A stretch of 64,000 bases of DNA from Comamonas antarctica (GCF_013363755.1 NZ_CP054840.1:2411501-2475500), one strand, 5' to 3'. Positions 18,566 to 27,692 are shown, numbered from the stretch's first letter. Numbers and translations are program-made. The notes: a model not told the origin generated them from the sequence alone.

Positions 18566-19234
18566 TCAATGCAGCTTGCCGCCAGTTTCGCGCACATCGG
18601 CCTGCACGCTGAGCGCGGTGCGCAGCAATTGCTGTATGCCTTCGACCTGGGTGGCCAGCGCCATGCTGGGCGCGCCCGGCAGGCGCGCGGCCTGCTCGGG
18701 CAGCAAGGGCAGATGCACGAAGCCGCCACGCGCCCGGTTGCCCTGCTGCGCCAGCGCATGCATCAGCGCGTAAAAGATATGGTTGCAGACAAAGCTGCCC
18801 GCCGTGTTCGAGACCGATGCCGGAACGCCGGCCGCGCGCAGGTCGCGCACGATGGCCTTGATCGGCAAGGTGGACCAGTAGGCCACAGGACCTTCGGCAG
18901 CAATCGGCTCGTCGATGGGTTGTCCGCCGGCATTGTCGGGAATGCGCGCATCGTCGACATTGATGGCCACGCGCTCGGGCGTGATCTCGGTGCGCGTGCC
19001 GGCCAGGCCCAGGCAGACGACCAGCTGCGGTGCATGCTGCGCGATGGCGGCGCGCAGCGCGGTGGCCGAAGCGCCGAAGACGCAGGGCAGCTGCAGCGCC
19101 TGCACGGTGGCCATGCGGCCCTCGAACGCAAATGTCCACCCGTCCAGCGCGCGCGCCACCTCCCACGACGCGTTGACGGTGTCGCGCTCGAAGGGCTCGA
19201 AGCCCGTGAGCAGGATGTTCAGGGCTTCACTCAT
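18566..19234 (-). CDS. pcp: Pyroglutamyl-peptidase I (pyrrolidone-carboxylate peptidase)
   Basis: A 222-residue C15 cysteine peptidase that removes N-terminal pyroglutamate from peptides in the cytoplasm. It begins [20 protein letters not shown]; the catalytic residues appear as E87 ([12 protein letters not shown]), C150 ([14 protein letters not shown]) and H174 ([11 protein letters not shown]). It is in the middle of the 5-oxoproline operon and supplies free pyroglutamate to PxpABC. Confidence 0.95.
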   Translation of the reverse strand: MSEALNILLTGFEPFERDTVNASWEVARALDGWTFAFEGRMATVQALQLPCVFGASATALRAAIAQHAPQLVVCLGLAGTRTEITPERVAINVDDARIPDNAGGQPIDEPIAAEGPVAYWSTLPIKAIVRDLRAAGVPASVSNTAGSFVCNHIFYALMHALAQQGNRARGGFVHLPLLPEQAARLPGAPSMALATQVEGIQQLLRTALSVQADVRETGGKLH

Positions 19235-19247
19235 CGCATTTCTCCCA

Positions 19248-20204
19248 TCAACGGAACATCAGGAAATACAGCAGGAAGATGTTTGCCACCAGCAGCGCCA
19301 GCGCCGTCGGTGCCTGCGCCTTGATCACCGCGTTCTTGTCCGGCAGCTCCAGCAGCGCCGCGGGCACGATGTTGAAGTTCGCGGCCATCGGCGTCAGCAG
19401 CGTGCCGCAGTAGCCCGAGAACATGCCGATGGCCGCCATCACGGCCGGATCGCCACCATACACGCCCACCAGGATGGGCACGCCCACGCCGCCGGTCATG
19501 ACCGGGAAGGCAGCAAAGCCATTGCCCATGATGATGGTGAACAGCGCCATGCCCAGCACGTACACGGCCACGGCCACGAGGCGGATGTCCATGTTGATGT
19601 AGCTCGTGGTCACATAGGCCACGGCCTTGCCCACGCCGGCGTCGGAGAACACCAGGCCCAGCATGCCCAGCAGCTGCGGCAGCACCACGGCCCAGCCGAG
19701 CGCGTCGGTCAGGCGGCGCGATTCACGCATGCCCTGCACCGGTGTCTCACGCGTGAGCCAGCAGGCCAGGCCCAGCGCCACGATGCAGCCCAGGCCCAGG
19801 CTCACCAGCGTGGTGTTCTTCGGGTCGAGCAGCAGCGCATCGCCGATCTTCACGTTGTGCAGCAGCACGGTGCCGATCACGGTGACCGCAGGAATGGCCA
19901 GCGTCGGCACGAACAGCTTGTTGCCCAGGCGCTTGGCGCTGGCGAAGTATTGCGCGTCGGTGCGCGGCTTGTGCTTGCCGAAGCCCACGCCGCCGAAGCC
20001 TGCAATCAGCGCCATGACGATCACGCCCACGCCCACCCATTCGGGCGGCAGCCGTTCGCCCACCAGGAAGACCAGGGAGTACAGACCCCAGAAGGCGGCG
20101 CTGGTGTAGCGGCGCGTGTGGCCCTTGTCGGCCAGCGTCATCAGCGCGGTGATCGCGAGGATGATGCCGACGAGATAGTAAAGATGTTGGATCGACAGAA
20201 TCAT
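19248..20204 (-). CDS. DUF979 family membrane protein, putative 5-oxoproline transporter subunit
   Basis: A 318-residue polytopic membrane protein with about nine or ten hydrophobic segments, beginning MILSIQHLYYLVGIILAITA and ending in VANIFLLYFLMFR. Family-like segments are GNGFAAFPVMTGGVGVPILV and GYCGTLLTPMAANFNIVPAA. DUF979 and DUF969 proteins occur as adjacent pairs beside pcp and pxp genes and are thought to form a 5-oxoproline permease; direct evidence for that role is limited. The gap to the DUF969 gene is 2 bp. Confidence 0.87.
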   Translation of the reverse strand: MILSIQHLYYLVGIILAITALMTLADKGHTRRYTSAAFWGLYSLVFLVGERLPPEWVGVGVIVMALIAGFGGVGFGKHKPRTDAQYFASAKRLGNKLFVPTLAIPAVTVIGTVLLHNVKIGDALLLDPKNTTLVSLGLGCIVALGLACWLTRETPVQGMRESRRLTDALGWAVVLPQLLGMLGLVFSDAGVGKAVAYVTTSYINMDIRLVAVAVYVLGMALFTIIMGNGFAAFPVMTGGVGVPILVGVYGGDPAVMAAIGMFSGYCGTLLTPMAANFNIVPAALLELPDKNAVIKAQAPTALALLVANIFLLYFLMFR

Positions 20205-20206
20205 GA

Positions 20207-20959
20207 TCAGCGCGCCTCCACGCTCTTCGCGGCAGTCGCTTGTTCAGCGGCAACTTCCTCGGCGGCGCGGCCGCCGCCCAGTTCCTTTTCCAGCATCCGG
20301 TCGACGCGGTGCATGCGCCAGCCGTGGATGATGAAGGCACAGATGGCCGTGGGAATGCCCCACAGCGCGACGTGGATGGGTTCGACCTCGATGCCGGCTT
20401 CACGCAGGAAGGTGACCATCAGCACGATGGCGCCGAACGCGACAAAGATGTCTTCGCCGAAGAACAGGCCGACGTTGTCGGTGGCCGCCGAATAGGCGCG
20501 CAGCTTGTGGCGCACGCGCTGCGGCAGTGCGCCGTACTTGGTCTCGGCCGCACCTTCGGCCATGGGGGCGAGCAGCGGGCGCACCATCTGCGGGTGGCCG
20601 CCCAGGCTGGTCAGGCCCACGGCCGCCGTGAGTTCACGCGCCGCCAGGTACACGACCAGCAGACGGCCGGTGGTGGCCGACTTGATCGAGCTGATCCAGT
20701 TCTGCGCATGCTGGCGCAGCCCATGGCGCTCGAGCAGGCCGATCACGGCCAGCGGCAGCAGGATGATCAAGGGCAGGTTGCGCGTCTTGATGAAGCCGGC
20801 GCCGATCACGGCCAGGATCTTTTCCGGCCCGAAACCCGCGGCAAAGGCCGTGGCGATCGCGGTGACGATCACCACCAGCATCGGATTGAAGCGCAGGATG
20901 AAGCCCGCAATGATGACGCCGACCCCGATCAGGGGCCAAAGGCTGACGTCTGCAATCAT
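20207..20959 (-). CDS. DUF969 family membrane protein, putative 5-oxoproline transporter subunit
   Basis: A 250-residue membrane protein with about six hydrophobic segments, including SLWPLIGVGVIIAGFILRF and NLPLIILLPLAVIGLLERHG. A conserved-looking loop SLGGHPQMVRPLLAPMAEGA and a charged C-terminal tail follow. ATG 20959 has AAGG 8 nt upstream. It is the first gene of the six-gene operon and the pair partner of the DUF979 protein. The leader in front of it carries a strong hairpin and the divergent GntR gene. Confidence 0.87.
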   Translation of the reverse strand: MIADVSLWPLIGVGVIIAGFILRFNPMLVVIVTAIATAFAAGFGPEKILAVIGAGFIKTRNLPLIILLPLAVIGLLERHGLRQHAQNWISSIKSATTGRLLVVYLAARELTAAVGLTSLGGHPQMVRPLLAPMAEGAAETKYGALPQRVRHKLRAYSAATDNVGLFFGEDIFVAFGAIVLMVTFLREAGIEVEPIHVALWGIPTAICAFIIHGWRMHRVDRMLEKELGGGRAAEEVAAEQATAAKSVEAR

Positions 20960-21025
20960 TTGGTAAACCTTTTATTCCGCCCCGGCTCCCGGCGCCAGGG
21001 CGCCGGCATTGGGAAGGAGAACGGC

Positions 21026-21055
21026 GCAAGGGCTGGTTTGCTGACCAGCCCTTGC
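21026..21055. repeat. Leader hairpin of the 5-oxoproline operon
   Basis: An 11-bp perfect inverted repeat GCAAGGGCTGG/CCAGCCCTTGC around an 8-nt loop, between the candidate operator and the DUF969 start. The T-run lies only on the plus side, so it is not a minus-strand terminator. Confidence 0.65.
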
Positions 21056-21058
21056 ATT

Positions 21059-21069
21059 TTGTTGAACAA
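21059..21069. promoter_or_regulatory. Candidate operator in the divergent GntR / 5-oxoproline promoter region
   Basis: A perfect 11-bp palindrome TTGTTGAACAA in the AT-rich 21057-21130 segment between the divergent genes. GntR/FadR proteins bind short palindromes of this size. Binding by the neighbouring regulator is inferred from position only. Confidence 0.45.
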
Positions 21070-21256
21070 TTAACTTGGAAGGTTGAGCATTCAAAAGACA
21101 ATGAATGAACAATGCCTAGATTGTGCAAGCCAATGCAGGCCCTGATAAGTCAGTAATTACCCTAAGCAGAGCCGTTGCCCAAGCCGGTCTTATAGAAGAT
21201 AGGCGGCACAATGGACGCCCGCCCTCTTTCCCTCCAGCGCCCGCTTCCTGCCCCCC

Positions 21257-21934
21257 ATGACCTTTGACGCCGAACTCGCCACCACCAGCACCAGCCTCAA
21301 CGAACGCGTCGCGGAAATGATCCGCCAGCGCATCGTGCAGGGAGAATTCGTGCCGGGACAGAAGCTGTCCGAAGCGGCCTTGAGCGAAAACCTGGAGATT
21401 TCACGCAACACCTTGCGCGAGGTGTTCCGTACCTTGACCAAGGAAGGGTTGCTGCGGCACGCGCCCAACCGCGGCGTGTTCGTGGCCACCCCCAGCATTG
21501 CCTCGATCATCGACATCTACCGCGTGCGCCGCATGATCGAATGCCAGGCTCTGGCCCAGGCCTACCCCTACCACCCGGCGAAAAAACGCATGCGCCAGGC
21601 CGTGGACAAGGCCCATGCCTGCCGCGCCAGCGGCGACTGGCAGGGCGTGGGCACGGCCAATATGGATTTCCACATGGCGCTGGTGGAGATGGCCGACAGC
21701 GAGCGCCTGAACAGTTTCTTCGCGCATCTGCTGGTTGAGTTGCGGCTGGCGTTCGGCCTGCTCAACGACCCCGAATTCCTGCACGCGCCTTATGTCAGCA
21801 TGAACCTGCAACTGATGGAATTGGTGGAATCCGGCCAGATGGCGCAGGCGGCCGCGTCACTCAATGACTACCTGGTGCATTCGGAACGCATCGTGCTGGC
21901 GGTTTATGCCCGGCAGATTGCAAAACAGGATTAG
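21257..21934 (+). CDS. GntR-family (FadR/FCD-type) transcriptional regulator
   Basis: A 225-residue repressor or activator. The N-terminal winged helix has LNERVAEMIRQRIVQGEFVP, then KLSEAALSENLEISRNTLRE and GLLRHAPNRGVFVATPS. The C-terminal all-alpha FCD ligand domain (about 90-215) keeps metal-site candidates in ANMDFHMALVEMADSERLNSF. It is transcribed away from the 5-oxoproline operon across a 297-bp intergenic region, the classic layout for a local regulator; 5-oxoproline or glutamate as inducer is inference. Confidence 0.9.
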   Translation: MTFDAELATTSTSLNERVAEMIRQRIVQGEFVPGQKLSEAALSENLEISRNTLREVFRTLTKEGLLRHAPNRGVFVATPSIASIIDIYRVRRMIECQALAQAYPYHPAKKRMRQAVDKAHACRASGDWQGVGTANMDFHMALVEMADSERLNSFFAHLLVELRLAFGLLNDPEFLHAPYVSMNLQLMELVESGQMAQAAASLNDYLVHSERIVLAVYARQIAKQD

Positions 21935-22097
21935 AGCTGACGTCGAGCCATGGGCATGGTGGTTAAAACACCCATCGACTTGCTTAGTGCCGCGCTGCTT
22001 GCGTGAAAACCCTGAGCTTGCGAAATAGACTCGTTAATACAAAAAAACAGATTACACCATCGGTTACATTTCACTGCCTATAAAGAGAGGGGTGGCA

Positions 22098-22601
22098 GTG
22101 ATTAAAAATATTTCGATGTTGGCGGTGACGCTGGCGTGTACGGGTTGTGCTTCCGTGATGAATGACTCCATGCATCCGGTGAAAGTAGAGACAAAGACCC
22201 AGACCGGTCAGCTGGTCACCGGTGCAGAATGCAAGATGACCAACGATTACGGGACTTTCACCGTCAAGTCCGGTGACACGACCCAGGTCAGGCGTTCCAG
22301 CAAGGATCTGGACATCGTCTGCAGGGATCCGCAAAACCCCGACGCAAATGCACGCGCCATATCCCGGGCCAACAGCGGCATGTGGGGCAATATCATCATC
22401 GGTGGTGGAATTGGCGCGATCATCGACCACAACAAAGGCACCGCCTATACCTATCCCACCTGGATCCAGCTGGTTTTCGGCCAGACGCTGATTTTCGACC
22501 GCACGGCCGAAAAGGAAGGCCAGCCGACCATTGGTGCCCAGCCTGCCGATTCCACTCCGGCGGCCAATAGCGCCGCCGGTCAGGTGGTCAGCGCCAAATA
22601 A
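22098..22601 (+). CDS. Small probable lipoprotein of unknown function
   Basis: About 167 residues. A short signal sequence ends LAVTLACTGCASV, close to a lipobox with the TGC cysteine as likely lipid site, although position -3 is Cys rather than Leu. A mid-protein hydrophobic stretch (GNIIIGGGIGAIIDHNKGTA) and TYPTWIQLVFGQTLIFDR resemble small periplasmic lipoproteins of Burkholderiales. The GTG at 22098 fits the AGAGAGG Shine-Dalgarno better than GTG 22092. No partner gene; it ends before a bidirectional terminator. Confidence 0.75.
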   Translation: MIKNISMLAVTLACTGCASVMNDSMHPVKVETKTQTGQLVTGAECKMTNDYGTFTVKSGDTTQVRRSSKDLDIVCRDPQNPDANARAISRANSGMWGNIIIGGGIGAIIDHNKGTAYTYPTWIQLVFGQTLIFDRTAEKEGQPTIGAQPADSTPAANSAAGQVVSAK

Positions 22602-22654
22602 CGCACTTCGGCGGCTGCATCCAGATGCGGCCCTTGGAGAAATGGTTGAAGCAG

Positions 22655-22696
22655 AAAAAAACCAGCAATGCATTTCACTGCGTTGCTGGTTTTTTT
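22655..22696. terminator. Bidirectional intrinsic terminator
   Basis: A-run, then CCAGCAA/TTGCTGG (22662-22668 with 22683-22689), then a T-run. It is shared by the converging lipoprotein and isocitrate lyase genes. Confidence 0.82.
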
Positions 22697-22801
22697 ACTG
22701 CGGCATCGGCCCATGCGACCGAGTCGTTCAGCGGCCCGAGCCGCTGCGCGTGCCGCGCGCGAACCTGTCGCCTCTGTCGGCAGCGCAGGCTTTCGCCAGG
22801 A

Positions 22802-24133
22802 TCAGTGGAACTGCTCTTCCTCGGTCGAGCCGGTCAGCGCCTTCACGCTGGACGAACCGCCCTGGATCACCGTGGTCACGTCGTCGAAGTAGCCCACGCC
22901 GACTTCCTGCTGGTGGGACACGAAGGTGTAGCCCTTGTCGCGCGCCGCGAACTCCGGCTCCTGGACCATGTTCACGTAGTGCTTCATGCCTTCGCCGTTG
23001 GCATAGGCATGGGCGAACTGGAAGGTGTTGAACCAGTTGATGTGGATACCGGCCAGGGTGATGAACTGGTACTTGTAGCCCAGCGCCGAGAGTTCTTCCT
23101 GGAACGAGGCAATGGTCTTGTCGTCAAGGTTCTTCTTCCAGTTGAACGAGGGCGAGCAGTTGTAGCTCAGGAGCTTGCCCGGGCAGGCAGCATGCACGGC
23201 CTGGGCGAATTCGCGGGCGAAGCCCAGGTCGGGCGTGCCGGTTTCGCACCACACCAGGTCGGCGTAGGGCGCATACGCCACGCCGCGGCTGATGGCCTGC
23301 TCGATGCCGTTCTTCACCCGGTAGAACCCCTCCTGGGTCCGCTCGCCGGTCAGGAACGGCTTGTCGTTGGCGTCGTGGTCGGAAGTGATCAGGTTGGCGG
23401 CTTCGGCGTCGGTGCGGGCCAGGATCAGCGTGGGCACGCCCATCACGTCGGCGGCAAAGCGCGCCGACTTGAGCTTTTCAATCGCTTCCTGGGTCGGCAC
23501 CAGGACCTTGCCGCCCATGTGGCCGCACTTCTTCACGGCGGCCAGCTGGTCTTCGAAGTGCACGCCCGCAGCGCCTGCGGCAATCATGTTCTTCATCAAC
23601 TCGAACGCGTTGAGCACACCGCCGAAGCCGGCTTCGGCATCGGCCACGATGGGCAGGAAGTAGTCGATATAGCCTTCGTCGCCCGGGTTCAGGCCGCGGC
23701 CCCACTGGATTTCATCGGCGCGCTTGAAGGTGTTGTTGATGCGGCGCACCATGGTCGGCACCGAGTCGTAGGCATACAGCGACTGGTCGGGGTACATGTT
23801 CTCCGAGGTATTGCCATCGGCGGCCACCTGCCAGCCCGACAGGTAGACGGCTTCGAGGCCGGCCTTGGCTTGCTGCATGGCCTGGCCCGCGGAAATCGCG
23901 CCAAAGGAGTTCACATAGCCCTTCTTGGCGCCGCCGTTGACCTTCTCCCAGAGCTTTTCGGCGCCGCGCTGCGCATAGGTGTTCTCGGGCTGCAGGCTGC
24001 CGCGCAGGCGCACCACGTCGGCCGCCGAATAGCCACGCTTGACACCCTTCCAACGTGGGTTCTGCGCCCAGTCCTTTTCAAGGGCGGCGATTTGCTGTTC
24101 ACGGCTCAGTTGCTGCGTCAGGGATTGGGGCAT
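22802..24133 (-). CDS. aceA: Isocitrate lyase
   Basis: A 443-residue glyoxylate-cycle enzyme that splits isocitrate to succinate and glyoxylate. The active-site block is present as [14 protein letters not shown] with its catalytic cysteine; further matches are [29 protein letters not shown] and [17 protein letters not shown] 24133 has GGAGA 8 nt upstream; the longer frame to 24220 is not conserved. No malate synthase gene is adjacent. Its upstream region holds two overlapping palindromes, fitting control by acetate or fatty-acid availability. Confidence 0.96.
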   Translation of the reverse strand: MPQSLTQQLSREQQIAALEKDWAQNPRWKGVKRGYSAADVVRLRGSLQPENTYAQRGAEKLWEKVNGGAKKGYVNSFGAISAGQAMQQAKAGLEAVYLSGWQVAADGNTSENMYPDQSLYAYDSVPTMVRRINNTFKRADEIQWGRGLNPGDEGYIDYFLPIVADAEAGFGGVLNAFELMKNMIAAGAAGVHFEDQLAAVKKCGHMGGKVLVPTQEAIEKLKSARFAADVMGVPTLILARTDAEAANLITSDHDANDKPFLTGERTQEGFYRVKNGIEQAISRGVAYAPYADLVWCETGTPDLGFAREFAQAVHAACPGKLLSYNCSPSFNWKKNLDDKTIASFQEELSALGYKYQFITLAGIHINWFNTFQFAHAYANGEGMKHYVNMVQEPEFAARDKGYTFVSHQQEVGVGYFDDVTTVIQGGSSSVKALTGSTEEEQFH

Positions 24134-24562
24134 TTTGCTTCTCCAAGGTTGATGAAATCGGGGGGCGATCCGTACCGCCCTTGGAAACCAATGTACGTTC
24201 TCCTGCGCAAAAAACCCCAAGTCTTATGTCTTATATAAGAGATATTCTTATTATATAAATCAACAACTTACGACAATTTTTTATAATGCGAAATCAGATT
24301 TCTCTTATCGATATTTATTTGTGCGCTGCAGCATTGCGCTTTTCCACATTATAAAAAGGTCATTTCAGCAGGCAAAAAATCGGCGGATCTGCCGACGGGT
24401 TCTCGCCCGCAGCTGTACCCAAGGGCAGGCGCTGCAGCGCAAGATCTGCAGGCCGCATCAGGTGAGGTGACCGTGCCTCTGGCCTGGAAGCAGGAGGCAG
24501 CGAACCGAGCACGGGCGTCAACGGGCTGCCCTGAATTCAGCCGTGCCCGCGACCCAGCGCGA
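24134..24562. other. aceA upstream region
   Basis: About 430 bp between aceA and the L,D-transpeptidase gene. The half next to aceA (24200-24360) is strongly AT-rich against the surrounding DNA and contains the palindromes at 24229-24251 and several -10-like motifs. The other half is GC-rich, with no convincing gene. Confidence 0.6.
24229..24251. promoter_or_regulatory. Overlapping palindromes upstream of aceA, candidate operator
   Basis: TCTTATATAAGA (24229-24240) overlaps ATAAGA-GATAT-TCTTAT (24235-24251), so the same half-site occurs three times. It lies about 100 bp upstream of the aceA start, a suitable place for a regulator of the glyoxylate cycle. Which protein binds is unknown. Confidence 0.55.
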
Positions 24563-26008
24563 TCAGCCGCGGACTTCTTCCGAAAACACTTCCCAGCGTC
24601 CGCCGCTCTTGCGCCAGTACTGGCGCAGCGGCAGGCTCTTGCCGGCCCTGGCGCTGCCGATCTGCATGTCGACGATGCGGATATCGCCCTGCGCGTCTTT
24701 CCAGGAGTAGACCGACAGCTGCTGCATGCCGATGTCGGCGAAGCGAAAGAACTCGGTGAGCCGGGCCCTGGGGAAACGGTCAGCAGCGGGCGCGCCGACA
24801 TACATCTTGGCGAGCTGCTGCTGGTCGGCGCCCTTCCAGGCCTGCTGCCAGCGGTCGAGCACGCGGCCAAAGCCGTCGTCGGCCTGGCCCTGCACGCGCT
24901 CGCCCGCGCCGGCCCACTGCAGCTTGTCGCGGATCAGCACCGGGGTCTGGCGGTCCAGGGTCTTCATCAGCAGGATCAGGTCGGGATTCGACAGCACGAT
25001 GCACCCGTCGCTCGCCTCGGGAAGCCGCGCGAACTGGTCCGGCGGGGCGCCATGCAGCCAGATGCCGTCGCCCGAACGGTCGACGGCCCGATCCCAGTCA
25101 TTGGGGTAATTGAGGGTCAGCGCGCCCTTGCCATAGAACTCGGGCAGGCGCGGGCCCGGAATCTGCCGGCCGATGAAATACACGCCCTGCGGCGTACGCT
25201 GGTCGCCCTCGGCAGTCTTGCCCATGCCGAACTTGCCGATCGAGACGTAGAAATCGCGGATCAGGCGCAGCTTGCCCTTTTCATGGCCAAACAGATAAAG
25301 ACGCGACTTGCTGGCATCGATCGCCACCGCATGGCGCACCGAGACGTCGAGCTGCTGGAACTCGCGCGGCACGCTGCCGGCCGCGGGCAGCACGCCATAG
25401 GCATGAACGCGGCGCTGAAGCTCTTTTTGCAGCCCATGCGCCTGCTCCTGCCATTCCTGCGCGGGCGCCAGCGCGGCCTGGTCGAGCACGGCATTGCGGG
25501 TCAGCAACTCGGTGACCTCCGCGGCCGGCGCATTGACCCATCCCGTGGCGCGGCCTGTCTTGAAGCGCAGCAGATCGGCATAGACCAACTGGGCCGCGCG
25601 GAAATTCGGCACGTCGGACGTGAGCTCGCCGGCGGCGCGCAGCGCGGCATCGAGTTCCTGGCGCTTGACCAGCTCGATGACGTTCAGCAGGCGCGCTTCG
25701 GCGGTGTTGGGCACGGGCGGTTTTGGCACCGTAGCCGCGGCGGCCGTAGCCGCGGCGGCCGTAGCCGCGGCGGCCGTCGCCGCCACAACAACGCCGGCGC
25801 CGGCGGCGCCCGCCACGGCCGCGGTGCGGGCGTGTTTTGCCATCTTCGGCGTGGCAGCGACGGCGCGCTTGCCCGCCTTGGTCTGCCTGGCTTCGGCGGT
25901 CGACCTTTGCGACGGCGCTTGCGCGTGGACCTGCGGCTGGAATGCCACGCCGCTGGCGATCAGGTACAGCGGCAGCAGCGCGCGGCGGAGCGGCCTTTTA
26001 AACAACAT
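24563..26008 (-). CDS. L,D-transpeptidase (YkuD) with C-terminal NTF2-like domain
   Basis: A 481-residue exported protein. The N-terminal signal sequence ends near residue 29. An Ala/Thr-rich linker (about 65-95) contains a DNA-level 15-bp tandem repeat. A helical region follows, then the YkuD domain (about 226-355) with H319 (IWLHGAPPDQF) and the catalytic cysteine C336 in ASDGCIVLS. YkuD enzymes form 3-3 peptidoglycan cross-links or attach proteins to peptidoglycan. The C-terminal about 110 residues (RVLDRWQQAWKGADQQQLAK onward) look like the Cds6/NTF2-type domain that also ends the upstream TPR protein. Confidence 0.88.
   Translation of the reverse strand: MLFKRPLRRALLPLYLIASGVAFQPQVHAQAPSQRSTAEARQTKAGKRAVAATPKMAKHARTAAVAGAAGAGVVVAATAAAATAAAATAAAATVPKPPVPNTAEARLLNVIELVKRQELDAALRAAGELTSDVPNFRAAQLVYADLLRFKTGRATGWVNAPAAEVTELLTRNAVLDQAALAPAQEWQEQAHGLQKELQRRVHAYGVLPAAGSVPREFQQLDVSVRHAVAIDASKSRLYLFGHEKGKLRLIRDFYVSIGKFGMGKTAEGDQRTPQGVYFIGRQIPGPRLPEFYGKGALTLNYPNDWDRAVDRSGDGIWLHGAPPDQFARLPEASDGCIVLSNPDLILLMKTLDRQTPVLIRDKLQWAGAGERVQGQADDGFGRVLDRWQQAWKGADQQQLAKMYVGAPAADRFPRARLTEFFRFADIGMQQLSVYSWKDAQGDIRIVDMQIGSARAGKSLPLRQYWRKSGGRWEVFSEEVRG
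25731..25775. repeat. Three tandem copies of a 15-bp repeat inside the transpeptidase linker
   Basis: Unit GTAGCCGCGGCGGCC, three perfect copies followed by a degenerate fourth. It encodes the repeated TAAAA segment in the linker. Being in-frame, copy changes alter linker length without breaking the protein. Confidence 0.85.
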
Positions 26009-26069
26009 TCCCGGTCATCTTCTTCAACTGGCAATCTGGCAAGGGCAAGCAGGCCGCGGCAACGCGGCT

Positions 26070-27416
26070 TCAACCCCCGGTGGTTTCACGCACGATGCGC
26101 CAATGCCCGCCCTCGTGGCGCAGCGACAGCGTCTTGCGGGTGGTGGTGTTGAGGCTGCCGGCCACATAGTTCTGGCGGAACTTCGCCGTGGCCTGGTCGC
26201 CATCGACCGCCACCTGGATGTTCTGCAACTTGATGGAGATATCGCTCTTGCCGACGATGCGCACGCGGCGCGCTTCCTTCCATTGGGCCAGGCTCACGCG
26301 GTTGGCCGGCTCGAAACGCTCGCTGTAGGCCGCAAGATAGCGCGGCATGTCCTGTTTCTCCCACGCATCGGCCCAATCCTTGACCGCGGATTCGATTTCG
26401 GCCACGGCCGGCGCTGCTGCGGGCTTTGGTTCGGGCGCGGCCGTGGCGGCTTTTGCCACCGGCGCGGGTGCGGCCACCACGGGTTTGGGCTGCACGCCGG
26501 GCTCGGCCGACCTGGCCGCGGGCGCGGCGGCCACGGGTGCCGGCGCCGGCGCAGGCGCAGCCGGGCTGGGAGCCGGGGCCGCGGGGGCGGAGACCGGAGC
26601 CGGTGCCGGAGTCGCTGCGGGGGCAGGCGGTGGCGCCGCGACGGGCGCAGCCGCCACGGTGACCGGCGCGCTCCTGGCGGCAGGTTTGGCGTCCACGGGC
26701 GGCACGGGTTTGGGTTCGACCGCTACGGGTTTCTTTTCGACCTTGGGCTCGACCTTGGGCTCGGCGGGCTTGGCAGGCGCTGGCGTCGGCGCCGCGGCGG
26801 CAGGCGCGCCCGTGGCGGCCTGCGCGGCCAACACGGTCTTGGCTGCGGCCTGCTGGCTGGGCACGAGCTGCGTGATCAGCGCCAGCTTGGCGGGAATGGC
26901 CTGGCGCGAACCGTCAAGCTGCAAGGCTTTGGTATAGGCCTCGCTGGCCATGCGCGCATACAAGTCGCCCAGATTCTCGTGGGCGGTCGTGTAGCTGGGG
27001 TTGGTGCGGATCGCCTGCTCCAATGCCTCGGCCGCCTTGCGCTCCTGCCCTTGCGCCGCATAGAGCACGGCAAGGTTGTTGTAAGGCTCGGGCATGCCGG
27101 GATGCTCGCGCACCAGTGCCGAAAAGATCTTGACCGCCTGGGCGTTGTCTTTCTGTTCGGTGGCAATCACGCCGCGCAGGAAACGCATTTCCACATCGGA
27201 GGGGTTCTGCTTGAGATAGATGTCGGCCTGCTTTGCCGCCTGGCGCGTATTGCCCTGGTCGAGCAGTTGACTCACTTCATCCACTGCGCGTGCCGCATGC
27301 GCCGGCAGGCCGCCCAGGCTCAAGCCCCAACCGAGAAGCACGGCCAACATGGGCCGGGAAAAGCGCGATGGCGCAGCGCTGCGCTGGCGCGACGAAACTC
27401 CGGAGGCAATCTGCAT
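26070..27416 (-). CDS. Exported TPR protein with Pro/Ala linker and C-terminal NTF2-like domain
   Basis: 448 residues. A signal sequence or anchor lies near residues 22-41. TPR-type helices follow at about 44-165 (NPSDVEMRFLRGVIATEQKD, EPYNNLAVLYAAQGQERKAA, HENLGDLYARMASEAYTKAL). Then comes a very long Pro/Ala/Lys linker (about 190-335). The C-terminal about 110 residues (VKDWADAWEKQDMPRYLAAY, HEGGHWRIVRE) form an NTF2-like domain similar in placement to that of the downstream L,D-transpeptidase. The gap between the two genes is 61 bp, so they are probably co-transcribed and act together at the cell wall (inference). Confidence 0.8.
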   Translation of the reverse strand: MQIASGVSSRQRSAAPSRFSRPMLAVLLGWGLSLGGLPAHAARAVDEVSQLLDQGNTRQAAKQADIYLKQNPSDVEMRFLRGVIATEQKDNAQAVKIFSALVREHPGMPEPYNNLAVLYAAQGQERKAAEALEQAIRTNPSYTTAHENLGDLYARMASEAYTKALQLDGSRQAIPAKLALITQLVPSQQAAAKTVLAAQAATGAPAAAAPTPAPAKPAEPKVEPKVEKKPVAVEPKPVPPVDAKPAARSAPVTVAAAPVAAPPPAPAATPAPAPVSAPAAPAPSPAAPAPAPAPVAAAPAARSAEPGVQPKPVVAAPAPVAKAATAAPEPKPAAAPAVAEIESAVKDWADAWEKQDMPRYLAAYSERFEPANRVSLAQWKEARRVRIVGKSDISIKLQNIQVAVDGDQATAKFRQNYVAGSLNTTTRKTLSLRHEGGHWRIVRETTGG

Positions 27417-27670
27417 ATGGCGCTTTTCTCTCTATGCGATGGATGGGAGGGGAAGTGACACAGGGCTGGCACACCGGCCCTCTCGTTGCCCGGCCGGGAA
27501 CGGATGGGAGCGCGCAGCAAAACCTCTGGATTGTATATCGGCCTCGGCGCGCACGTGCCCGACCAGGGCCCGGGCGCCCGCCCCGCAGTCGACAGCCCGC
27601 GCGGTTGCCGTATCCGCGCGCACGCGCTGCGGCAAGGACGTCGAAAAACGATACGGAACAAACGGCACAC

Positions 27671-27692
27671 GTTACGGAACATGGGCCGTAAC
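27671..27692. promoter_or_regulatory. Candidate upstream activator site for the sigma-54 promoter
   Basis: A perfect inverted repeat GTTACGG-N8-CCGTAAC, centred about 140 bp upstream of the -24/-12 element. That spacing suits an enhancer-binding protein. A partial copy (TACGGAACA) lies 21 bp upstream. The protein that binds it is not known. Confidence 0.5.

Noticed and set aside
21026..21060. Terminator of the 5-oxoproline or GntR transcript
   Set aside because: The T-run is on the plus side, but no plus-strand gene ends here; on minus the hairpin is followed by GC-rich DNA.
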